From Alkalibacterium sp. (GTDB lineage: Bacteria; Bacillota; Bacilli; Lactobacillales; Carnobacteriaceae_A): a stretch of 64,000 nucleotides of DNA. Made by a program: the position numbers and the translations under genes. Of this stretch, positions 17,871 to 26,053 are shown piece by piece (within the stretch, counting starts at the first letter, position 1; every line of letters starts with the position of its first letter). The DNA is taken from the NCBI GenBank assembly GCA_020832185.1, contig JAFIFE010000006.1, positions 186,001-250,000 of the forward strand, written 5' to 3'. The notes beneath the pieces are model-generated. The model worked only from the letters and a program-made list of their open reading frames with translations. It ran no database searches and was not told where the DNA came from.

Positions 17871-17964
17871 TTTTATCACCTCTAGTTCGTGTTCCGAGTG
17901 GTTTCCTACGTCTATAGTATACCACTACCTTTGCTCAAAATTAACAGAGACCTATCCTGAAAAT

Positions 17965-17992
17965 AAAAAAAAGAGTGCGACGGGGCACACTC
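17965..17992 (-). terminator. Terminator of the pdxK-yvrJ unit
   Basis: Stem GAGTG (17973-17977) with CACTC (17988-17992), a short extension, and eight A at 17965-17972 reading as U on the minus strand, 12 bp past the YvrJ stop. Confidence 0.75.
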
Positions 17993-18003
17993 TCTCCTTC
18001 AAA

Positions 18004-18168
18004 CTAGTGTTCTCTACGTGCAGTCACCGTGGTCAGCTCGTTGAGTGCACTGACAACTGCATCCAGTTTGTTTTCCATTCTATGCAGCAGTACTAATGAG
18101 ATGAAGATCGGAAATCCAACATTCGCAATCATATCGATGACAGCTGGAAATAAGGGTATGTCAGTCAT
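18004..18168 (-). CDS. YvrJ-family microprotein
   Basis: A 54-residue protein beginning MTDIPLFPAVIDMIANVG and continuing with FPIFISLVLLHRMENKLD, so one hydrophobic helix (about residues 12-30) then an amphipathic tail. This is the YvrJ family pattern, small membrane proteins of unknown function known from Bacillus and relatives. The ATG is preceded by GAAAGGAGGCGTGACCCT, a near-perfect ribosome site at usable spacing, and the gene ends just before a terminator. It follows pdxK by 72 bp and is probably cotranscribed. Confidence 0.8.
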   Translation of the reverse strand: MTDIPLFPAVIDMIANVGFPIFISLVLLHRMENKLDAVVSALNELTTVTARREH

Positions 18169-18240
18169 AGGGTCACGCCTCCTTTCTATCCATCTACCAG
18201 TAAGAACGAAGAAAGAAGGAAGAAGTGTAACCCTGAATAA

Positions 18241-19065
18241 TCAGATGCTAGGTTGTCTGTTTAAACGGTACCCGCTGTGAAAGACTGGGCCGACGAACGC
18301 GTTGTACTCAAACCCTGCCTGGATGGCTTCTGTTACAAAGTCTTTGGCCTTTCGGATGGATTCAACGGGATCCAGGCCTTTAGCGATACCGGCAGTGATG
18401 GCGGCGGCAAAGGTACAGCCGGCACCGTGAGTTGTTGCATGAGGGACCTTCTTGGCAGTCAGCGTCGTAAACGAGTGGCCGTCGTAAATCAGATCAATCG
18501 CGTCTTCTCCTTCAAGAGCTTTGCCGCCTTTAATGACCACTATTTTAGCGCCATTATCATGAATGATCTGAGCTGCTTTTTTCATGTCTTCAAGTGTATA
18601 CAAGAGACCGAGTTCAGAAAGTTGACCAGCTTCGAACAAATTAGGTGTGATTACGGTAGCGAGTGGTACCAGCAGTTTTTTCATCACGGTGACATTCTCG
18701 GGATTGAGAACGTCTGATTCGCCCTTACAAACCATGACTGGATCAATCACAACTGGTGTGTCAGGGTGTGCCTTCAAGGTATCTGCAATAACGCTGATAA
18801 CTGATTCATTCGGCAGCATACCTGTTTTTGCCGCTTTGATTTGAGGACCCGCAAAAGCAGTGACCAGTTGATCTTTGACGATGTGTGCATCGATCGGTGT
18901 CACTCCATGACTCCAGTTGTTTTCAGGATCCATGGTCGCAATCACTGTTAAAGCAGCAATGCCGTAAGTTCCATATTCAGCAAATGTTTTTAGATCAGCA
19001 GCTATACCTGCGCCTCCGCTTGCATCATTTCCCGCAATGGTTAACGTTAATGGGGGTGTAGTCAT
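18241..19065 (-). CDS. pdxK: Pyridoxine/pyridoxal/pyridoxamine kinase (ThiD-like PdxK)
   Basis: A 274-residue ribokinase-fold kinase that phosphorylates B6 vitamers in the salvage route to pyridoxal phosphate. N-terminal TIAGNDASGGAGIAADLKTF, central VVIDPVMVCKGESD near residue 105, ITPNLFEAGQLS near 138 and the anion-hole motif THGAGCTFAAAITAGIAKG near 213 define the ThiD/PdxK family. The MDPENNW segment and the YNAFVGP end match Bacillus PdxK better than true HMP-phosphate kinases. No thiamine genes are adjacent. The ATG follows ACAGGAGGAATAACG. Confidence 0.88.
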   Translation of the reverse strand: MTTPPLTLTIAGNDASGGAGIAADLKTFAEYGTYGIAALTVIATMDPENNWSHGVTPIDAHIVKDQLVTAFAGPQIKAAKTGMLPNESVISVIADTLKAHPDTPVVIDPVMVCKGESDVLNPENVTVMKKLLVPLATVITPNLFEAGQLSELGLLYTLEDMKKAAQIIHDNGAKIVVIKGGKALEGEDAIDLIYDGHSFTTLTAKKVPHATTHGAGCTFAAAITAGIAKGLDPVESIRKAKDFVTEAIQAGFEYNAFVGPVFHSGYRLNRQPSI

Positions 19066-19187
19066 CGTTATTCCTCCTGTGTGTATAATTTAATAGACAG
19101 TAAAACTGAAAATTGAAGAATTTCGTGTTCATCCCTAGTATAATAGGTTTAAGAGTAAACAGCAAAAAGGAAAGAAAGGATAGTGAC

Positions 19188-19919
19188 ATGACTGATAAAC
19201 AAAGAATCGCTCAATGGATCAAAGAGAGTCGGAAAATAGCGGTGATTACTGGTGCGGGAATGTCTACTGAGAGTGGGATTCCAGACTTCAGATCGAGTAA
19301 AGGGTTATATAACCAGAAAACGCATCTGACGGTCCCTTTAGAAGACGTATTGAGCAGGTCGTTTTTCGAGTCAGATCCTGCATTGTTTTATTCCTTTTTT
19401 AGAGAGCACTTACGTCACCCAAGCGCCGAACCTAACGAAGGGCACTATTTTCTGAAGCGGCTGGAATTAAGTGGGATTGATATCACGATCATCACTCAAA
19501 ATATCGATGGCCTCCATCAAAAAGCTGGGAGTCGAAACGTGATCGAGCTGCATGGGAATGTCAACCGGGTGGTCACGAAGTCAGGTAAAGCCTACTCTTA
19601 TGATCAAGCAGTAGAAACAGAAAACGGGTTGAGTGTGAACGATGAATGGGCAAGGCCGGCCGTTACTTTATATGGTGAACTGCTCGATTCAGAGGCTGTT
19701 TTCAGGAGCATCAAAGCGGTTGAGGAAGCAGACATCCTCCTCGTTATGGGAACAAGTCTAAATGTCTATCCAGCTGCAGGTTTAGTGTACGATTACACTG
19801 GAAGCAGAAGCATCCTGGTGAATAAAGGACAGACGGGTATACGGTATCCATTTGCAATGACCTTTAAGGAGAGCATCACATTGTTTGCTGGAGAAGTTGA
19901 GGCAGAAATGACTGAATGA
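19188..19919 (+). CDS. Sir2-family NAD-dependent protein deacylase lacking zinc cysteines
   Basis: A 243-residue sirtuin that would remove acyl groups from lysines using NAD. The NAD-binding motifs are intact: ITGAGMSTESGIPDFRS (residues 20-36), TQNIDGLHQKAG (103-114), the catalytic His122 in IELHGN, and VMGTSLNVYPAAGL. The structural zinc module that normally follows the histidine (two C-x2-C pairs) is replaced by a short cysteine-free stretch, residues 127-156, before RPAVTLYGE. I find no cysteine anywhere in the protein. An in-frame start at 19113 lies upstream of a TATAAT (19139-19144), so the ATG at 19188 after GAAAGGA is used. Confidence 0.88.
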   Translation: MTDKQRIAQWIKESRKIAVITGAGMSTESGIPDFRSSKGLYNQKTHLTVPLEDVLSRSFFESDPALFYSFFREHLRHPSAEPNEGHYFLKRLELSGIDITIITQNIDGLHQKAGSRNVIELHGNVNRVVTKSGKAYSYDQAVETENGLSVNDEWARPAVTLYGELLDSEAVFRSIKAVEEADILLVMGTSLNVYPAAGLVYDYTGSRSILVNKGQTGIRYPFAMTFKESITLFAGEVEAEMTE

Positions 19920-19986
19920 ATTGAAAACTATGATTAACATTAATTAATAAAACGGACGCATGATGAATGGTCCATGGAGAGATGAC

Positions 19987-20607
19987 ATGTTAGAGACTAT
20001 CAGAAAAAAAATCGAAGGATACACCCCAGAACCCATTGGAAGGCAGAGAGCGTTTGCGGTGTTCCTGCCGCTTATTCGAGTAGGAGAAGACCTTCATGTC
20101 CTGTTCGAGAAGAGGAGTCAAATCGTTTCACAACCCGGGGAAACCTCTTTTCCTGGAGGAGCACTTGAAGAGGGGGAGACGTATAAAGACGCAGCAATCC
20201 GTGAAACACAAGAAGAACTGAACCTTGAGTCCAGTCAAATCAATATCTTTGGAGAAATAGACTACATTGCCACGCAATCACATATTATTCATTGTTTTGT
20301 AGGGGAACTCGTGAATTGTGAACCTGATGCGATTCGACCGAATGAAGAAGTCGAGTCAATATTTACAGTCCCACTGACCTACTTTGTCAGACATGCGCCT
20401 GAGTATCATTCAATTGATCTGAAAGTTGAACATAAAGAAGATTTTCCTTTCGAACTGATTTCTAATGGCAGCAGACACAAATGGTCTTCCAGAAAACAGC
20501 TGATTCCATTCTACCGACTCGATAATCAGTTTCTTTGGGGCTACACTGCACAGTTTACTCACCGGTTCATTGAATTGATTGAAGAGGATGAGCTGCTGCA
20601 TGATTGA
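19987..20607 (+). CDS. NUDIX hydrolase, coenzyme A pyrophosphatase type
   Basis: A 206-residue hydrolase. The NUDIX box is GGALEEGETYKDAAIRETQ followed by EELNL (near residues 61-84), with the REx2EE residues present. Upstream, FEKRSQIVSQPGETSFPGG matches the UPF0035 signature of NudL/YeaB enzymes, which cleave CoA to 4'-phosphopantetheine and 3',5'-ADP. ATGs at 19960 and 19963 are in frame, but GGAGAG (19976-19981) supports the ATG at 19987. No obvious partner genes. Confidence 0.85.
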   Translation: MLETIRKKIEGYTPEPIGRQRAFAVFLPLIRVGEDLHVLFEKRSQIVSQPGETSFPGGALEEGETYKDAAIRETQEELNLESSQINIFGEIDYIATQSHIIHCFVGELVNCEPDAIRPNEEVESIFTVPLTYFVRHAPEYHSIDLKVEHKEDFPFELISNGSRHKWSSRKQLIPFYRLDNQFLWGYTAQFTHRFIELIEEDELLHD

Positions 20608-20631
20608 CGGAATAAAAAAAGTGCTGACACT

Positions 20632-20672
20632 CGTTCAGTGAAGGCTGAGTAATTCCTCGCCTTTACTGAACG
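20632..20672. terminator. Bidirectional terminator
   Basis: About 14 bp, CGTTCAGTGAAGGC (20632-20645) with GCCTTTACTGAACG (20659-20672), extended outward by AGTG/CACT and flanked by A7 and T4. It lies between the NUDIX gene and a convergent phosphatase gene. Confidence 0.88.
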
Positions 20673-20704
20673 GATGATCAGACACTCTTTTAATGAATGT
20701 GACT

Positions 20705-21589
20705 TTACTGTTCGTAGATTTTACCAGTCAATACTCTGGAGATAGCATCTCCCACACCGTTTTGACGATTGCTGGCAGTCCGGTAGTTAGCGACTGCTTT
20801 CACTTCGTCTTCGCCATTTTCCATAGCGACTGAGTACTTGGCCCATTCCAGCATGGATAGATCGTTAATGTTATCACCAATCGTCATCACCTGATCACGC
20901 TTAAGACCCAAGTCTCTGGCTAATCTAGCCACAGCAAGTCCTTTTTGTGCTCCAAGGTGGTTGATTTCCAGATTCTTTACACTGGAAGCGGTGATAGCTA
21001 AATTATGGATAGACTCATTAAGTTCAGTTTTTAAAGGGTCCAATACGTCTTTCCCCTTTATCGAATGGACAGCAACTTTCAAAATAACGATGCTGTTGTC
21101 GTCGATCACTTCGGAGTAGTCATCGACAAATGTAATGTCCATTTCTTTAATTTTATCCTTAGCGATGTCAAGAGCCTCGTCAAAAGAAATATCGGGATTC
21201 GTATTGGAGAGCATAGAAGCAACCAATTCTTCCCGCTGATCTACATTATTAGAATAAATACCGTTAGAGGTCATGAGTTCTTCATGGAGATCCTCATACT
21301 TTGAACAGATAGAAAGCAGGTTTCGGACGGTTTTCTTTTCCAGACCGATATTGTACAGGTTTCGGCCTGCCCCATCAAAATACTGTCCGCCGTTCGAAGC
21401 GATAAGAGGGCAAAGCAGCGTATGCTCTTTCAACAGCGGAGCTGCCAGCGGATAATCTCTCCCTGTCGCGATTGCAAAATGGATGCCGCGTTCCTGTGCA
21501 CGTTTGATCAGTGACACAGTCGCTTTAGGAATTTCCATCCGTTCATTAAGCAGGGTCCCATCCATATCAGAAACTATTAATTTTATCAT
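20705..21589 (-). CDS. HAD-superfamily Cof-type phosphatase
   Basis: A 294-residue class IIB HAD hydrolase. Motif I is IVSDMDGTLLNE (nucleophile Asp near residue 8), motif II is AIATGRD near 41, motif III includes the lysine near 214, and motif IV is IGDNINDLSMLEWA near 240. The C2B cap domain sits between motifs II and III. Members such as YidA/YwpJ dephosphorylate sugar phosphates and flavin or phosphate esters; the substrate here is unknown. The ATG follows AAAAAGGAGACG. Confidence 0.9.
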   Translation of the reverse strand: MIKLIVSDMDGTLLNERMEIPKATVSLIKRAQERGIHFAIATGRDYPLAAPLLKEHTLLCPLIASNGGQYFDGAGRNLYNIGLEKKTVRNLLSICSKYEDLHEELMTSNGIYSNNVDQREELVASMLSNTNPDISFDEALDIAKDKIKEMDITFVDDYSEVIDDNSIVILKVAVHSIKGKDVLDPLKTELNESIHNLAITASSVKNLEINHLGAQKGLAVARLARDLGLKRDQVMTIGDNINDLSMLEWAKYSVAMENGEDEVKAVANYRTASNRQNGVGDAISRVLTGKIYEQ

Positions 21590-21688
21590 TCATTTCGTCT
21601 CCTTTTTATCATCAATCCTTCATACCTAGTCTACCAAAAAATAGAGTAAAAGATATAGTGATGTTCACTCATGAAAGGAAAGTGTTAA

Positions 21689-22375
21689 ATGTCTATACCA
21701 GTAGTCAATGACTGGAATCCAATATTATTGAAAGCCAGCCAGTCCTCTTCCTACGAGAAGTTGAGAGAGTTTTTAAAAGAGGAATATCAGTCGCACACGA
21801 TTTATCCAGTTAAAGAAGACATCTGGAATGCCTTCGAATGGACGCCGTATCACAAAGTTAAAGTAGTGATTTTGGGACAGGATCCTTATCACGGGAAAAA
21901 TCAGGCCCACGGGTTAAGTTTTTCTGTCAGACCGAGCGTCGCTATTCCTCCTTCACTTAAAAATATGTACAAGGAATTAGAACGCGATTTAAATATTAAA
22001 CCAGTCTCTCACGGGTATTTGAAAAAATGGGCTGAAGAAGGGGTCCTCCTTTTAAATACTGTATTGACTGTTAGAGAAGGACAAGCCCATTCGCATCAGA
22101 ACAAAGGATGGGAAGAGTTCACAAATCATGTGATTCAGGCACTGAATGAACGCGAAGAGCCGATCGTGTTTTTGCTTTGGGGGAATGCAGCCCAGAAAAA
22201 ACAGTCAATGATCGACGAGTCTAAACATGTCGTCCTAACGACCTCGCACCCAAGCCCGTTGTCTGCTTATCGGGGATTTTTAGGATCAGGGATATTTTCC
22301 AGGACAAATCAGGTCCTTAAAGAAATGGGTACGGAACCAATCGATTGGAAACTGCCTGAAAACCCGTTGGAATAA
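21689..22375 (+). CDS. ung: Uracil-DNA glycosylase
   Basis: A 228-residue family 1 UDG that excises uracil from DNA in base-excision repair. The catalytic water-activating motif is GQDPYHGKNQAHGLSFSV with Asp65, and the minor-groove loop is HPSPLSAYRGFLG near residue 189. LLNTVLTVREGQAHSHQNKG is also family-specific. Length is normal. The ATG follows AAGGAAAGTG. It lies 85 bp upstream of pta with no terminator seen between them, an arrangement known in other Firmicutes. Confidence 0.97.
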   Translation: MSIPVVNDWNPILLKASQSSSYEKLREFLKEEYQSHTIYPVKEDIWNAFEWTPYHKVKVVILGQDPYHGKNQAHGLSFSVRPSVAIPPSLKNMYKELERDLNIKPVSHGYLKKWAEEGVLLLNTVLTVREGQAHSHQNKGWEEFTNHVIQALNEREEPIVFLLWGNAAQKKQSMIDESKHVVLTTSHPSPLSAYRGFLGSGIFSRTNQVLKEMGTEPIDWKLPENPLE

Positions 22376-22394
22376 AGAAAAAAAGCGGTAGAAC

Positions 22395-22423
22395 TGTAAA
22401 AGAATCAAGAAAAGTGGTATGAT
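22395..22423 (+). promoter_or_regulatory. Candidate pta promoter
   Basis: TATGAT (22418-22423) with a weak TGTAAA (22395-22400) 17 bp upstream. The -10 contains an in-frame ATG (22419), so that upstream ATG cannot be the start if this promoter is used. Confidence 0.4.
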
Positions 22424-22460
22424 GAAGGATGTAAAAAACAAATCATGGAGGGAAATACCA

Positions 22461-23444
22461 GTGGAATTATTTGAAGAATTGAAACAGAAGATTCATGGAA
22501 AAAACCTGAAAATCGTTTTTCCAGAAGCAACAGATGAACGTATTTTAGGAGCAGCATTACGTCTGCATTATGAAAATATCCTGGAACCTGTTTTAATCGG
22601 GAAAGAAGAAGAAATCAAAGAAGAAGCCAAAGCACACGGCTACGACTTGACAGATATCGAAATCATCAATCCTGACACATATGATAAATTTGATGAAATG
22701 GTAGAGGCTTTCCTTGAGCGTCGAAAAGGAAAAGCGACCGAAGAACAAGCGAGAACACAGCTTAAAGATGTTAACTATTTTGGAACGATGCTGGTGTATT
22801 TAGACTATGCAGCTGGTTTAGTCAGTGGTGCGGTTCACTCTACAGGAGATACCGTTCGTCCGGCTTTACAAATTATTAAAACCCGTCCTGGTGTGACCCG
22901 TACGTCTGGCGCATTCATCATGCTTCGCGGAAGAGGACAAGAGAAATATTTATTCTCGGACTGTGCCATTAACCCTAACCCTGATGAACAGGTTTTAGCG
23001 GAAATCGCAGTTGAGAGTGCACGTACAGCTAAAATGTTCGGCATCGACCCTAAAGTTGCATTATTAAGCTTCTCTTCTAAAGGATCTGCCAATGCACCTG
23101 AAGCAGAAAAAGTACGTAACGCAACGAAAATAGCACAAGAACTGGCACCGGACTTAGCGATTGATGGCGAACTTCAATTTGATGCAGCTTTCGTACCGGC
23201 AGTTGCTCAACAAAAAGTGCCTGATTCAAAAGTTGCCGGTGAAGCAACAGTCTTCGTTTTCCCTGAATTACAGTCAGGAAACATAGGCTACAAAATTGCT
23301 CAGCGTCTAGGAAACTTCGAAGCAGTCGGACCAATCCTGCAAGGCCTGAACAAACCTGTTTCTGACTTGTCTCGCGGGTGTGTAGAAGAAGATGTCTATA
23401 AAACAGCCATCATCACTGCAAACCAGGCGTTATTAAGCGAATAA
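22461..23444 (+). CDS. pta: Phosphate acetyltransferase
   Basis: A 327-residue enzyme interconverting acetyl-CoA and acetyl phosphate, which feeds acetate kinase for ATP. Family signatures are KIVFPEATDERILGAALRL near residue 15, DYAAGLVSGAVHSTGDTVRPALQ near 119, RGRGQEKYLFSDCAINPNP near 158 and LLSFSSKGSA near 196. The reading frame is open back to an ATG at 22419, but GGAGGG (22447-22452) is correctly spaced from the GTG at 22461, giving the length of the short Bacillus-type Pta. Followed by a terminator shared with upp. Confidence 0.96.
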   Translation: MELFEELKQKIHGKNLKIVFPEATDERILGAALRLHYENILEPVLIGKEEEIKEEAKAHGYDLTDIEIINPDTYDKFDEMVEAFLERRKGKATEEQARTQLKDVNYFGTMLVYLDYAAGLVSGAVHSTGDTVRPALQIIKTRPGVTRTSGAFIMLRGRGQEKYLFSDCAINPNPDEQVLAEIAVESARTAKMFGIDPKVALLSFSSKGSANAPEAEKVRNATKIAQELAPDLAIDGELQFDAAFVPAVAQQKVPDSKVAGEATVFVFPELQSGNIGYKIAQRLGNFEAVGPILQGLNKPVSDLSRGCVEEDVYKTAIITANQALLSE

Positions 23445-23470
23445 CAGGGAGCTGATCTAACTCCCTATAT

Positions 23471-23520
23471 AAAAAAAGTCACTCACCATTATCTCTAAGA
23501 TAAAGTGAGTGACTCTTTTT
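23471..23520. terminator. Bidirectional terminator between pta and upp
   Basis: A 10-bp stem AGTCACTCAC (23477-23486) with GTGAGTGACT (23505-23514), inner TTATCT/AGATAA pairing, A7 on the left and T6 on the right. Confidence 0.92.
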
Positions 23521-24152
23521 TATTTTGTGCCGTATAATCGATCGCCGGCATCCCCGAATCCAGGAGTAATATAACTCTTCTCATTTAACCCGGGATCAAC
23601 TGCACCTGTAAATATCTTAACATCAGGATGCGCGTTGTGAACGGCAGCAATTCCCTCAGGAGAAGCAATAAGACAGATAAATTTGATATGTTTAGCCTTG
23701 CGTTTCTTTAAAGCATCAATGGCAGCAATCGCTGTTCCACCGGTTGCAAGCATTGGATCTACAATGAAGATCTCCCGCTTGTCAATGTCGCCTGGGAATT
23801 TAGCGTAATATTCTACAGGCTGTAACGTTTCGGGGTCTCTATACAACCCGACATGTCCGACCTTAGCTACAGGAATCATATTTAAAATCCCATTTACCAT
23901 GCCTAAACCAGCACGCATCAAAGGAATAATAGCCATCTTTTTGCCGCTTAATACATACGAAGATGTCTTGCACACGGGTGTTTCGATTTCGACTTTCTCT
24001 AAAGGCATTGATTTAGTCATTTCGTACGCCATTAGTGAAGAGACTTCCTCTACTAGTTCGCGAAATTCCTTTGATCCTGTTTCTTTCTTTCGGATCATTG
24101 TCAGCTTGTGCTGAAGCAGGGGATGATCAAAAATAAATACATCATTAGTCAA
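23520..24152 (-). CDS. upp: Uracil phosphoribosyltransferase
   Basis: A 210-residue enzyme that converts uracil and PRPP to UMP in pyrimidine salvage. Visible motifs are [21 protein letters not shown] near residue 75, [20 protein letters not shown] near 100, the PRPP loop [17 protein letters not shown] near 128 and the C-terminal uracil-binding region [17 protein letters not shown]. The start is a TTG preceded by GAAGGAGAGATTACG; no ATG in frame fits the family N-terminus. Single gene, divergent from the PucR regulator. Confidence 0.96.
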   Translation of the reverse strand: MTNDVFIFDHPLLQHKLTMIRKKETGSKEFRELVEEVSSLMAYEMTKSMPLEKVEIETPVCKTSSYVLSGKKMAIIPLMRAGLGMVNGILNMIPVAKVGHVGLYRDPETLQPVEYYAKFPGDIDKREIFIVDPMLATGGTAIAAIDALKKRKAKHIKFICLIASPEGIAAVHNAHPDVKIFTGAVDPGLNEKSYITPGFGDAGDRLYGTK

Positions 24153-24239
24153 CGTAATCTCTCCTTCTTTTTACTAATAGTGTATGCTACAGTATAAAGC
24201 AATAATAAACAAGTAGATATTTTGAGAGAAGGTGTCAGG

Positions 24240-25892
24240 TTGAAAGTAACCGTCAAAGAGATTCTTACCCTGGAAAGTTTTCATGATGTAGAGGTGATGG
24301 CTGGTTTTAAAGGGATGAACAAAGAAGTCGAGAATGCATATGTCATGGAAGTCCCTGATATTTCAGCTTACGTCAGTGAGGGTGGATTACTTTTTACTAC
24401 ATTGTATCCTATCATCAATAACGAACAGGCGATGACTCATTTTATTACGGATTTAAAGGCACAGGGTTTAGCGGGAGTAGCCATAAAAGTCGGTCGTTAT
24501 ATTGACGACATACCTGATTATATGATCAGGCAAGGAGAGGCCCATGATTTTGCTGTTTTGAAATTACCCTCCAATGCCAATTTCTCAATATTGACTAATG
24601 ATATCCTGACTCGTTTGCTGGGGATGAAAACGAAGGAACTGGAGTTTAGAGAAAGCATATCAGCTAAACTCCATACCTTATTATTAAGCGGTGCCGATAT
24701 AAAAGATCTGGTGTCTTATGTATCTGTGATCACGGAAAAAGATATAATCGTCGTCAGCCAGCAGCTTAAGTATATTGACTCATCTATCGACAGCGAACTG
24801 ACTCATTTTACTATTCACGAGCCTGCTTTTAAAAAACTGAATGACGATTTCAGCTCTCGTGTGGAAGAGACGTCGTTAGTGGAAATCAATCACGACACAT
24901 ATCGGTATGATGAACTGATTATTCATCCAATTGATGCCGGGAACAAGATACTTGGGTACATCATCTTACTGGATAAGGAATCGAATCAGAAAGATAAAAC
25001 GGAGTACCTGAATGTGATTATTGAACAGGCCGTTATTCTGCTGGCTTTTCTACTGCAAAACAGGCAGGCGCTGCTTCAGAAAGAACGGAATTACCTTGAT
25101 AATTTCATACGAGATATGATCAATCATCAGTACTCCTCACAATCCGAACTGATACAAAAGGCCAAGGTATTTAAATGGAACCTGCATTTCCCCAATATTA
25201 TTATGCTGATCGACCTTGAAGAGCGTTCACCAGATAAAAGATTATCGAATTACTATCACATCCTTGACAGTGGGGTCATAACTGAAGAATTATCCCGTCA
25301 GTTAGAAATTTCAAAAGATAATTGTAAAGTTGCGCTATATAATAACCATATCATCTGTTTTGTCAGTGTGGCCTTGATCACCAACCTGACAACTAAATTA
25401 AACAAAGCAGGGGAGTCCATTTTGAATCGACTGAAAAAATTCAGTTTGTTGAGAGTGAGCTTTTCTAATGTGTTTTATGCGAGCAATGAAATAAAAAATG
25501 CCTATGAAGAAGCTGCCCTGGTTCAAACTATTTATAAAGATGTTGATTCTACTCACCATTTTGTCAAGTTTTACGCTAATTTAGGAACATATAAATTATT
25601 TCATTTAATCGAAAATAAAGACCCTCTGCATCAGTTTGTAGATGAGAAGCTGGGGCTTGTGCTGGTCAATGATCAAAAAAATGAAATGGAATTAATTAAA
25701 ACCTTGCAGACTCTGATAAAGAACAACTTGAATCTGAAGAAAACAGCAGGTGATTTGTTTATTCATTACAACTCTCTCAGGTACAGGGTGAGTAAACTGA
25801 AAGAGTTAGGAGTTAAGCTGGACGATGGAAATGAAATGACTGAAATTGCTGTAGCCTGTCAATTACTGACATATTTAAATGAAACTCAGTGA
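24240..25892 (+). CDS. PucR-family transcriptional regulator
   Basis: A 550-residue regulator. The N-terminal purine-catabolism (PucR_1) domain starts KVTVKEILTLESFHDVEV and has DISAYVSEGGLLFTT near residue 43. A central GAF/CdaR-like region follows, and the C-terminal PucR-type helix-turn-helix is LIKNNLNLKKTAGDLFIHYN followed by SLRYRVSKLKEL near residue 500. PucR proteins typically activate purine or allantoin breakdown genes in response to a metabolite. It directly precedes the ureido-catabolic cluster at 26.0-34.6 kb and is its probable regulator. An in-frame TTG at 24222 lies before AGAAGGTG, so the TTG at 24240 is chosen. Confidence 0.87.
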   Translation: MKVTVKEILTLESFHDVEVMAGFKGMNKEVENAYVMEVPDISAYVSEGGLLFTTLYPIINNEQAMTHFITDLKAQGLAGVAIKVGRYIDDIPDYMIRQGEAHDFAVLKLPSNANFSILTNDILTRLLGMKTKELEFRESISAKLHTLLLSGADIKDLVSYVSVITEKDIIVVSQQLKYIDSSIDSELTHFTIHEPAFKKLNDDFSSRVEETSLVEINHDTYRYDELIIHPIDAGNKILGYIILLDKESNQKDKTEYLNVIIEQAVILLAFLLQNRQALLQKERNYLDNFIRDMINHQYSSQSELIQKAKVFKWNLHFPNIIMLIDLEERSPDKRLSNYYHILDSGVITEELSRQLEISKDNCKVALYNNHIICFVSVALITNLTTKLNKAGESILNRLKKFSLLRVSFSNVFYASNEIKNAYEEAALVQTIYKDVDSTHHFVKFYANLGTYKLFHLIENKDPLHQFVDEKLGLVLVNDQKNEMELIKTLQTLIKNNLNLKKTAGDLFIHYNSLRYRVSKLKELGVKLDDGNEMTEIAVACQLLTYLNETQ

Positions 25893-25895
25893 GAA

Positions 25896-25929
25896 AAAAG
25901 CCTTGCAATGAATAGTTGCAAGGCTTTTT
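25896..25929 (+). terminator. Terminator of the PucR gene
   Basis: A 13-bp stem AAAAGCCTTGCAA (25896-25908) with TTGCAAGGCTTTT (25916-25928) and a T tail. It separates the regulator from the permease operon, which must have its own promoter. Confidence 0.92.
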
Positions 25930-25944
25930 GTTATATTATGACAA

Positions 25945-25960
25945 TAAGAAAGCGTTTTTT
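25945..25960 (+). promoter_or_regulatory. CcpA-like (cre) element ahead of the permease operon
   Basis: AAGAAAGCGTTTTTTA resembles the catabolite-responsive element (TGWAARCGYTWNCA), with mismatches at the ends. The same AGAAAGCG core occurs upstream of the aldo-keto reductase, kdgA and the TRAP operon. Binding is inferred only. Confidence 0.3.
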
Positions 25961-26053
25961 ATGTATCAACTATACAATGATAAAGAATGAAGGACATGAT
26001 ATTATCTAGTCATACATAACACATGTCATATTAATCTAAAGAAGGAGCCTAGT

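Noticed and set aside
18277-18717. A 146-codon plus-strand frame opposite pdxK
   Set aside because: The minus strand encodes a full PdxK with all family motifs; the plus-strand frame is a shadow without a ribosome site.
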